NCBI GenBank assembly: GCA_016195325.1
Contig: JACPZX010000011.1
Location: 17,838-81,837 of the forward strand
Reading direction: 5' to 3'
Length of the DNA: 64,000 nt
DNA from: Acidobacteriota bacterium
Lineage (GTDB): Bacteria > Acidobacteriota > Polarisedimenticolia > JACPZX01
In this document: piece by piece, positions 35,901 to 43,400 of the stretch
How the letters are laid out: every line of letters begins with the position of its first letter
Numbering within the stretch: position 1 is the stretch's first letter
Notes under the pieces: generated by a model
The model's database searches: none
What the model saw: the letters and a program-made list of their open reading frames with translations, nothing else
What the model was told of the DNA's origin: nothing
Made by a program: the position numbers and the translations under genes

Positions 35901-37480
35901 TAGGTGAGGGCGTCGCTCCCGCAGCTCACCGCCACCCGATCCGGCGCCGCGCGCCGCACGCGCTCGAAGCGCCCGGCGAGATCTCCCTCGACGAGCTCGG
36001 CCGTCTCCGTCGGAGGCGCGTCGCCGTTCCATGCGTTCAACACCTGCGCGCGCTCTTCGTCGGCGAGGAACGGGATCGTCGAGATCCGGCGCGCCGGATC
36101 GGCCGCGACCTCGATCGCGAGGGTCGAAAACCATCCGGTGAGCCGGCGAGCGGTCGCCGTGTCGAAGAGATCGCTCCGGTACTCGAGCGATCCGAGGACG
36201 CCTCTTTCCGCTTCCTGGATCTCGAGGGCCAGGTCGAACTTCGCGGCGGCCCCCTCGATGGCGAACGGCGACACCTCGACGCCGGGAAGGCGAACGGCGG
36301 CGCCGGGAAGGTTCTGGAACGCGAAGACGGCCCCCGCGAACGGCGTCCGGCCGAACGCGCGGTCGGGGCGGAGATCCGCGACGACGCGCTCGAACGGCCA
36401 CTCCGCGCACTCGTGAGCCGCGAGCACCGCTGAGCCGGTCCGGCGGAGGAACTCCCGGAACGTGGGATCGCCCGACGCGCTCGATCGCATCACGAGCGTG
36501 TTGACGAACAGGCCGACGAGGTCTTCGGTCAGCGGGTGCACCCGTCCCGCGGTCGGCACCCCGACGCAGATGTCGTCCTGGCCGCTCCAGCGGTGGAGGA
36601 TCGCCTGGTAGATGGCGAGGAGCGCCGCGAAGAGTGTCGTCTTCTCCTCTCGCGCCAGCCGGCGGATCGTCTCGATCGCCCCGGGGTCGATCTCGAACGC
36701 GACCGTCGCGGCCGGCGCGGCGGCCGCCGCCCGTCGCGTGCGATCGAGCGGGATCGCGATCTCCGCCGGCGCGCCGCGGAGGCGCTCCGTCCAGTAGCGG
36801 CGTTGCGTTTCGAGCGCCCCCGACTCGAGCCGGGCGCGCTGCCACAGCGCGAAGTCCCCGTACTGAATCGGCAGGTCGGCGGGAGGCGCGACGTCTCCGG
36901 CGAGCTGCCCGGCATAGAAGGCGGCCAGATCGGAGACGAGGACTCCGATCGACCAGCCGTCGCTCACCGCGTGATGCATGGAGAGGACGAGCAGATGATC
37001 GCGCGTGGAGATGCCGATGAGCGAAGCCCGGAAGAGGGGGCCATGCGCCAGGTCGAAGGGGCGGTCCGCCTCCCGGCGGGCGGCCCCGGCGGGATCGCCC
37101 CTCGGATCGATGCGCGCGAGCTCGACGGGGGCGGGGGGCGCCACGATCTGCCGCACGATGCCGTCGATCGGCGCGAACGTCGTCCGCAGCGTCTCGTGGC
37201 GGGCGACCAGCCGCCCGAGGCTCAGCTCGAGCGCCCGCGCGTCGAGATCCCCGCGCAGGCGGAGAGCCAGGCTCAGGTTGTAGGCGGGATCCCCGGGCGA
37301 GAGCTGATCGACGAAGAAGAGCCGCTCCTGCGCGAACGAAAGGGGGATCGGCTCCCCGCGGGGTCGCCTCGGAATCGCCTCCGCTGCCGCGGCGCGCATC
37401 GCCCGCTCGCGCAGCCGGCGGAGGAGCGCCGCGCGATCGCTCCCTTCCGGGCCGCCCGAACGGCCGTCAGGCGGAGCCAC
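26948..37480 (-). CDS. Nonribosomal peptide synthetase, modules 3-5 with thioesterase
   Basis: A 3510-residue NRPS, C-A-T-C-A-T-C-A-T-TE. Rough residues: C3 45-480 (MHHAVSDGWS), A3 500-1015, T3 around Ser1061 (GGDSI), C4 1130-1560, A4 1580-2095, T4 2115-2185 (GGDSI), C5 2210-2650 (FHHAVADGWS), A5 2680-3170, T5 3180-3250 (GGHSL), TE 3270-3500 (GWSFGG). Specificity residues of A3 (D704, F705, W708, N747, I774, G776, M802, V810, H811) and A4 (D1775, F1776, W1779 and the rest) both give DFWNIGMVHK, the known threonine code. A5 reads DSALIAEVWK, which I cannot assign. C4 has SEPFLDG in place of HHxxxDG. GTG 37480 overlaps the upstream NRPS stop by 14 bp, so the two are co-translated in order. TE releases the peptide by hydrolysis or cyclisation. 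Confidence 0.95.
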   Translation of the reverse strand: MAPPDGRSGGPEGSDRAALLRRLRERAMRAAAAEAIPRRPRGEPIPLSFAQERLFFVDQLSPGDPAYNLSLALRLRGDLDARALELSLGRLVARHETLRTTFAPIDGIVRQIVAPPAPVELARIDPRGDPAGAARREADRPFDLAHGPLFRASLIGISTRDHLLVLSMHHAVSDGWSIGVLVSDLAAFYAGQLAGDVAPPADLPIQYGDFALWQRARLESGALETQRRYWTERLRGAPAEIAIPLDRTRRAAAAAPAATVAFEIDPGAIETIRRLAREEKTTLFAALLAIYQAILHRWSGQDDICVGVPTAGRVHPLTEDLVGLFVNTLVMRSSASGDPTFREFLRRTGSAVLAAHECAEWPFERVVADLRPDRAFGRTPFAGAVFAFQNLPGAAVRLPGVEVSPFAIEGAAAKFDLALEIQEAERGVLGSLEYRSDLFDTATARRLTGWFSTLAIEVAADPARRISTIPFLADEERAQVLNAWNGDAPPTETAELVEGDLAGRFERVRRAAPDRVAVSCGSDALTYAALEARAEAIASTLRAEGVGPEVRVGLCVGRSLTIAAGVLGILKAGGAYVPMDPEYPAGRLRYLIEDSRARLILCDRSTRAAIPAGARAVILDDLAPPRDAHAAPGDPAPAPGRSDLPAADDPARAAYVIYTSGSTGKPKGVVVTHAHVLRLFRAAGPLFAFDADDVWTLFHSPAFDFSVWEMWGAWLSGGRVVIVPHEIARSPEAFHDLLARERVTVLNQTPSAFRQLARADEERRGGELALRWVIFGGERLEPSMLRGWCARRGDERPGLVNMYGITETTVHVTWRRVRSANTRDGTGSRIGRPLPDLRVYVLDAAGRPAPIGVPGEIHVGGAGVARGYLDRAGLTAERFVPDPFTRRPGARMYRSGDRGRWIDGGDLEYLGRLDHQVKVRGFRVECGEIESALAEHPGVRECAVVARDDDGEDRRLVAYVVAAGSKGGPGVDELRAHLGALLPEHMIPSAFVPVDRLPLTAHGKLDRAALPAPEGTRPALSVPYAPPRGRAEEILGEVWREALGLDRVGRDDNFFDLGGDSIRSIQVRSRARERGLAVSIPQMFGHQTLRGLAGVATRIDPSADAPAGPPPFGLVSAEDRARLPESAEDAYPLSRLQAGLRYHSERSEDYTVYLNSLHVRARYDARALADALHRLTARHPMLRTSIDLAGFSEPLQIVHRESEVVLALVDLRPLGTAAQEETIRRFIEGEMRRPFEWSRAPLFRFHVHLRTESSFQLTMSEPFLDGWSVATLLTELFTLYLGGAAEPASDPLRATYRDYVALEREAIASVDCRGYWERALALEERRKLPCAAPAGHSGPPRVLRIDLPIEPGVAEGLKRAAREAGVPIKSVLLAAQMKVLGHLTGARRPVTGLLANGRPETADGERIVGPFLNLVPFRVDLRGGSWLDLVRRAFDAEREMLPYRRYPMADLKRIAGGADLFDTVFNFTHFHIYRRLHALTGCEVVEATGNENTYFPLTTQANMDEETGALGLAFDFQSHVVDEGFVREAAACFTRAFESMARAPGEPHASISLLSPLQRAAATSGSTEIPRSGTAPRRLDEWFAGEASRRSDAAAVVSGADRLTYGELRRRAGAAAAGLRRLGVGRGSFVGLLLERSADLPVAALAVLEAGAAYVPLDPEYPRERLTWLIEDSRARVLVAGPGSRHLLPTTAAATQVVTLEELSSAAAGIAEVAGERSMHPDDAAYVIYTSGSTGVPKGVVVTHANVSSLMESAQARFGFGDDDVWTLFHSFSFDFSVWEMWGALLHGGRLVIAPHRVSRSPEEFLSLLERERVTVLNQTPSSFLQLMRAEAGRPRGDQALRWVIFGGEALDPAKLRPWVERHGDRSPRLVNMYGITETTVHVTWHDVRRAEVEAGGASAIGRPLDHLRAYVLDGEGQPTPPGAIGELWVGGSGVARGYLNRPELTAERFVPDPFAAASGARMYRSGDRARRRPEGDLEYLGRSDRQVKVRGFRVETGEIESALAGHPDVAASAVVAREDEADDRRLVAYFVPRAGGTVSGTVLRDFLKATLPAHMVPASFVPLDALPLTAHGKLDTRALPAPGPDRPHLAVAYAPPSDALEIRLAAMWRDVLRLDRIGVRDDFFELGGDSIRATQLVARLREALDTDIRVGALFDAPTIAQLAVRIRAAARPVPPARSDGSATAAERRAPSDRRIPLSFAQRRLWFLDRLEPGSGVYNVPAALRLRGSLDVSAFRRAFDGIVRRHEPLRTTFGEEAGEPFQIVHPAPDGDAPEPAAGVPRMDLVDLGALDPVRRETEALALAQEEARAPFDLERGPLARARLARLGDDEHLLLINFHHAVADGWSTGIFLDEMAGLYGALREGRSSPLVAPVSRFADHAAAQQRALESGALDAEIAWWREALAGAPALDLPADRPRPALPSFRGARVAVSIDPQIVSALRELGRTCGTTLFMTLLAAFETLLHRWSGQTDFCVGTAVSGRPRRQLEGTIGFFANTLPLRGDLSGDPPFTELLTRVRRGAIEAFERQEVPFERIVEELRPARDLSRQPLFQVMFAFQRAASAAPGFPGISATFLDLDPATSKFDLTLSLAESEGEVAGMLEYSTDLFDAATMRALAGQFGRLLPSIASTPSRRLSELALSTDEERQELVRAAATSWGVALNGGIGSGPWMPLHERLVDRARAIPDALAVAFRNERLTYRELEERSGILSERLRAMDAVRRSLVAVCSGRSVEMVVGILGTLRSGGAYVPIDPAWPEARIAAVLEDARPAVVLATSAATGRLPRRGPPIFVLDGPPASGGAREGRGTAVRPGDLAYVLYTSGSTGRPKGVEVTHAGLLHSTAARADVYREPVDRFVLVPSFAFDSSVAGIFWTLLDGGALIVAADDEVSDPPALARLIARHRASHFLGIPALYDALLEAASGGELDSLRTAIVAGEACPAELVVRHEARLPGSRLFNEYGPTEATVWSTVHEVRDRRPRARVSIGRPIPGARVHILDGRMEPAPFCVSGQIAVGGAGVARGYLNLPDRTAERFVPDPFADDGSRLYLTGDVGRRLPDGTIEFLGRRDGQVKIRGVRVEAEEVEAVLASHPAVAEAAVVARPAAAGEAILAAFVAPRDGERIEIADLRRFAAARLPAAMVPGVIVRGGPLPRTGTGKLDRRALAAMPVEADDATKGIPPRDPLERSLARIWSELLGIQQVGVLSSFFDLGGHSLLAVRLAARIEREIGVRLPIASFFQHDTIAALAASLRESESASGATARAFDGARSGASRSSPRIVELQPAGKTPPLWLAHGIGGDLMSYAPLVRRLGAGRRILGLESGALTGNGEVAPSLAEMAERYAREVRRAQPSGPYRLAGWSFGGVLALEIAGALSRGGAGEALVALVDAHAPTGESAKGGGDGSSPPGLLAPEMLAWPPDDTSRLQAEALFRGHLESLARHRPGTFRGRALLIRAAADGVEPEDPTLGWSSIAAGGLEIHDVAGDHFDLVREPAVRAVAELLRGWLDRADRAAR

Positions 37481-40400
37481 GCTCGACTCCGTTCTCGGGG
37501 CGCGGTGCCCGCGGCACGGGCGCGGGCTCGCCGGGAGCGGGGGGGACGGGATCGGGCACTCCGGCGGCCGCGGCGGACCCGAGCAGCGCGCTCTCGATGC
37601 GGCCGGCGAGACCGCGGATCGTCGGGGCGTCGTAGAGATCGCGCAGCTCGACGACGGGACCCAGCCGCGCCCGCAGCCGGGAGATGACTCGGGTCGCGAG
37701 AAGGGAGTGGCCTCCCGATTCGAAGAAGTCGTCGTCGATTCCGGCCGGAGCCGCCGGCAGGAGATCGGCCCAGATCCCGGCGACGTCCTCCTCGATGGGA
37801 GTTTGGGGCGCCACCGGCGGCGCCGCGCCGGCCGGCCGGGTCGCCGTCGGGTCCGGAAGCGCGGCGCGATCGACCTTTCCGTTCGGCGAGAGGGGGAGGC
37901 GCTCCAGGATCACGAACGCGGCCGGCATCATGAACTCGGGCAAGCGCTCGCGGAGATGCTCGCGCCAGCGCCCTATCGAGTCCGGATCGCCGCCCGTCGC
38001 GGCCACGTACGCGACCAGGCGCAGCTCCTGGCGCGCGTCGCGTCGCGCGACGACGGCGCACTCCCGGACGTCGGGATGGGCGCCGAGAACCGCCTCCACT
38101 TCGCCGGGCTCGATCCTGAAGCCCCGCACCTTGACCTGGGCGTCGGCGCGCCCCAGGAACTCGATCCGTCCGTCCCCGCGCCAGCGGGCCAGGTCTCCGG
38201 TCCGGTAGAGGCGCGATCCAGGCGAGCCGTACGGATCCGGCACGAATCGATCGGCCGTCGCGTCGGGGCGGCCGCGGTAGCCGCGCGCCACGCCGTCGCC
38301 GCCGATGAAGATCTCACCCGCGATCCCCACGGGCGCGGGACGCCCGCTCCCGTCGAGAAGATAGACGCGCGTGTTGGCGACGGGCCGGCCGATCGGAACC
38401 GTCGGTCCTATCTCGCGGGGGTCGTTCATCGCGTGCGCGGTGGCGACGACCGTCCCCTCGGTGGGGCCGTACGCGTTCACGAGACGCAGTCCCGGCACCG
38501 CTTCGAGGACGCGGCGCGCCGCGACGGCGGGCATGACGTCCCCTCCCACGACGAGCTGCCTCAGCCCCTGGAGGTCGTCGGGGCGCTCGTCGACCATCGG
38601 CGGGAAGAGACCCGTGATGAGGATGGCCATCGTCACGCGATGCTCGCGCAGGACGTCGCCAATCTCCTCCAGCGACGGTTTCGCCGAGGGGTGGAGGACG
38701 AGCGTGCCTCCGTTCAACAGGCACCCCCAGATCTCCGCGGCGGAGGGATCGAACGCGGGCGAGACCAGCTGGAGGACGACGTCGTTCTCGTCGAGGCGCG
38801 CCCAGTTGGTGTCGCGCGCCATGCGGACGAGACCCCGGTGGGAGACCTCCACGCCCTTGGGCTCCCCGGTCGATCCGGAGGTGTACATCACGCAGGCGAG
38901 CCGATCCGCGCGCGTCGGCACGGAGACGGCGGAGTCGAGCGCCGGATCGTGCGCCGGGGGGGAGGACTCCGCGGGGGGACCTCCCGCGACGCCCGCCGGC
39001 CCGTCGGCAGATCTCTCGTCCAGGAGGAGCGTGCGCGCGTCGTCGCCCGAGATCAGCGGCGCCGTCGAGCGCGTGGCCAGGACATGTCGAGCGCCCGAAT
39101 CCCGCAGCATGTAGGAGATCCGCGCGGGCGGGTACGCCGGGTCGAGCGGGAGGTAGGACCCTCCCGCCTTCAGCGCGGCCAGCATCCCGATGAGCATCTC
39201 CGGCGATCGCTCGACGCAGATCCCGATGGGACTCTCGTTTCCGGCGCCGAGCGAGACGAGACGATCGGCCAGGCGGCCGGCCGCTCGATCGAGCTCGCCG
39301 TAGGTCAGGCTCCTTCCCCCGGAGCGCACCGCGACCGCCCCGGAGCGGCGCGCCGCCCGTTCGGCGAAGAGCGCGTGAACGCTTCTCCGTGGGTAGCGGT
39401 ACGAGGGAGGCCGGTCAGGGCCCTCGCTCTCGGGCCTGTTCCACTCGACGAGCACGCGCTCGCGCTCCGCGTCCGGCAGCATCGAGAGGGCGCGGAGCGG
39501 GCGCTCGCCGTCTCCCGGCAGGTCTTGAAGGAGCGTCGTGAGGTGGTCCATCATGCGCGCCATCGCGGGCGCGGCGAACCGCTCGGCGGCATAGACGACC
39601 TGGAGCGCGAGCGACTCTCCGGGGGCGGCGGCGAGCGTGATCGGGTACGTCGTCTTGTCCCACGCCACGAGGTCCCGAACTTCCAGGCCGGCGAGCCGTG
39701 AGCCGAAATCGGGCCCCGCGGGATAGTTCTCGAAGACCACGATCGATTCGAAGAGCGGCTGCCCGCGCGGGACGTCGCTCCACCGCTGGACGTCGGAAAG
39801 CGGAACGTGCTGGCGTCTCAGGAGCTCGAACTGCCGCCGCTGCACCTCCTCGAGCCACGCGAGGAGCGGCGTCCCCGGGCTCACGCGCAGCCGGAGCGGG
39901 AGCGTGTTGATGAAGAGCCCCACCATCGATTCCGCGCCGGCGAGCTCGGGAGGGCGGCCCGACAGGACGGTGCCGAAGACGACGTCATCGTCCCCGGCGT
40001 AGCGCGAAAGAAGGAGGCCCCAGGCCGCGCTGACGAGCGTCCCCATCGTCAGCCCGTGCGCGCGCGCGAACCGCGCCAGGGCGGAGGTCGCCGCCTGGGA
40101 GAGGGCGCGCCGGAGGCGCGTCCAGCTCGCGTCGAGCCGCTCCGTGTCGATCGTTTCGCAGCCGTCCGAGGGGCGCGGCCCTTCGACGAACGGACGCGTC
40201 GGCGCGCGCAGGCCGGCGAGCTCGCGCCGCCAGTGCGACTCGGACTCCGCCGGATCGCAGCTCGCCAGCCAATCGATGTAGTCGCGGTACGGGCGCGCGG
40301 CGGGGAGCGCGGGGAGGCGCCCTTCGCGGAGCGCCGCGTAGATCGCGGCCAGCTCCTCGAGAAGGATGGGGACGGACCAGCCGTCGAGGATGATGTGGTG

Positions 40401-43400
40401 ATGGGTCCAGACGAAATGCCGGCGCTCATCGCCCAGACGCAGGAGGCCGAAGCGCATCAGCGGAGCGCGCGCGAGATCGAAGCCCTTCTCCCGCTCCGCG
40501 AGGAGATGCCGTTCGGTCCGGCGGGCCTGCTCGCGGGCGTCGAGGTGGCGCCAGTCGATCCGCTCCCACGGCAGCGTGACCGCGGGGGCCGTCACCTGGA
40601 GCGGGGTCTCGCGCCCTTCCCAGAGGACCGCGGTGCGGAGCGCGGGGTGCCTCGCGGCCAGCCGATCCCACGCCTCCTCCAACGCCGCCTCGTCGAGCGG
40701 ACCCTCGAACGTCCAGCTCATCTGCTCGACGTAGGCGCCGCGGGATCCGTCGCGCAGCGTGTGGAAGAGCATCCCCTGCTGCATGGGCGAGAGGGGATAC
40801 GCGGCGGCGCGCTCGTCGAGCGGGCCCGTCAGCTCGCGCAGGGCGTCGAGGAAGGTCGCGGCGAGCTCCTCGACCTTCGCGCGCGCGGCGGGCGAGTCGC
40901 TGTAGGTCCAGGCGACGCTGAGCGAGCCGTCGGATACGAGGGCGTTGATCTCGAGGGCGTGGGAGCGCATCGCCCGCGGGCTCCGGAAGGCGCCGAGCGG
41001 CTCGTCGTCGAACGCGAACGGTCCTCCGGCCGCGAGAGCCCCATCGAACTGGCCGAGATAGTTGAAGCAGATCTCCGCGCGCGGAGCCGCCTCGAGGAGG
41101 CTCGCGACGCCGGCGTCGCCGCCGAGATAGCGGAGCATCCCGTAGCCGATCCCATCGCGAGGGATCGCGCGGAGCGCCTCGCGAGCCCGGCCGAGCGCCT
41201 CCTCGGGCGGCGAGGCCGGGTCGCCGATGTCGAGAAGGACGGGGAAGAGCGCCGTGAACCAGCCCACCGTCCGCGAGAGGTCCTCGTCGTCGCGGAAGGA
41301 GAAGCGCCCGTGCCCCTCGAGATCCACGAGCCGGAGCCCCGGCCCGTTCCAGCGGGCGAGCGCGCGGGCGAGAGCGGCGAGCATGCACTCCTGGATGCCG
41401 GCGCTCCGTCCGCCCCGCCCCGCCTGGAGCAGGGCTCGCGTCTCTTCGGCCGGCAGCCGCACCGTCCAGGTGCGCGAGGAGGCCTCCTGTCCGGCGTCGG
41501 GCGGGAACAGGGGCGCGCTCATCCCCGCGAGCGGCGGGCTCCAGTAGGCCCTCTCCTCTCGAACACCGCCCGCGCGGGCGTGCTCCTCGAGCCGCCTCGC
41601 GCGGCGGGCGAACGACATGGTTCGGGGCGGGAGATCGACCCGGCCTCCCTCGCGGAGCTGTTTGTAGGCGATCGAGAGATCCTCGAGCAGGATGCGCCAC
41701 GACACGCCGTCCACCGCGAGGTGATGCACGACGAGGAGCAGCCGGGCCTCCCCGGCCGCTCCCGGATCGACGAGCGCCGCGCGCGCGATCGGCCCCGAGG
41801 CGAGATCGAGGCTCGCGTGGACGCGCGCCGAGATCTCCTCCATCGCCCGTGCGCATCCCCCCGCCGGCAGGACGGAAGCATCGTGGACCTCGAGAGGAAT
41901 CGTTCCCGGAGCGGGCTCGACGCGCTGGCGCCATCCACCCGCCCCCCGCTCGAAGCGCAGCCGGAGCGCGTCGTGGCGATGGGCGAGCGCGTCGAGCGCG
42001 CCGGTGAGGGCGGCGACGTCCGGCGGCGCGGTGAGCCGAAGGAGCACCGCCTGGTTGTCGTGGTGCGGCTCCGGGGAGCCGAGCTCGAAGAACCAGCGCT
42101 GAATGGGCGTGAGCGGGATCTCCCCGTCCGGCTCGGCCTGGTCGACCTGCGGAGCCGGGAGCGCCTCCCCGGCGTCGGCGGCGAGCGTCGCCACCGTGGG
42201 GTGGTGGAAGAATTGGCGGCTCGAGATGCGCAGCCCGCGCTCCCGCGCGCGCGCCACGACCTGAAGGGCGAGAATCGAGTCGCCGCCGAGCGAGAAAAAG
42301 TTCTCGTGGACGCCGACCTCCCGCACGCCGAGCAGATCCGCCCAGATCGCCGCCAGGGCTCGTTCGGCGGCGGTGCGCGGCCCTTCGGGCTCCGCGTCGG
42401 CCCGCCCCGCCGGCGCGCGCAGCGCGAGCGCGCGGCGATCGATCTTGCCGCCCGCGGTCCGAGGCAGCGCCTCGGTCCACGCGTAGTCGGCGGGGACCAT
42501 GTATTCGGGAAGGCGCGAGGCGAGAAAGCCCGAGAGCTCTCCGGCCGGCGGCCGGACGCCGCCTGGCCGGCGCGGCTCAAGGTGAGCCGAGAGACGGGAG
42601 CGGCCCGCCTCGTCGGCGCGGGCGACGACGGCGGCCTCCGCGACGTCGGGGTGCGCGCGCAGCGCCTGCTCGATCTCGGCGGGCTCGATGCGGAAGCCGC
42701 GCACCTTGATCTGGTCGTCGATGCGGCCGAGGAAGTCGAGATCTCCGTTCGGCCGCCATCTCACCCGATCGCCGGAGCGATAGCACCGCTGTCCGGGCTC
42801 CGTCGCATGGGGATCCGGCACGAAGCGCTCCGCGGTGAGGTCCGGACGCCCGAGGTAGCCCAACGCCACGCCGACGCCCCCGATGACCGCCTCGCCGGGA
42901 GTGCCGATCCCCACGGTCTGCCCACGCGAGTCGAGGGCGTGCACGCGGACCCCGGGGAGGGGGCGGCCGATGGGGACGCTCGCGTCCTCCAGCTCGAAGC
43001 CGGCTCCGGGACGGGACGGAGACTCGTCCGCGGCGTGCAGCGTTGCCGTGATGGTCGTCTCGGTCGGTCCGTAGGCATTGACGAGCCTCGCGCGCCCGCG
43101 TGCGATCCGCCGCCATGGTGCGATCCCCGAGGGAGGGACGCGCTCGCTCCCGGTCACCACGAGCCTGAGATCGGGCGCGAGCGCACGACCCGAGCGATCG
43201 GCATCACGGACCCACGCGTGCCAGTACGAAGCGGGGACGTTCAGAACGGTGACGCGCTCCCGCGCGAGGAACAGATCGAACTCCTCGAATCCCGGGACGT
43301 CACCCTCGGGCCGGAGCACGATGGTCGCCCCGCTCGCCAGCGTCGGGAAGATCTCCTCCGCCGCCACGTCGAAGGCCGGCGAGGCGAATTGAAGGACGCG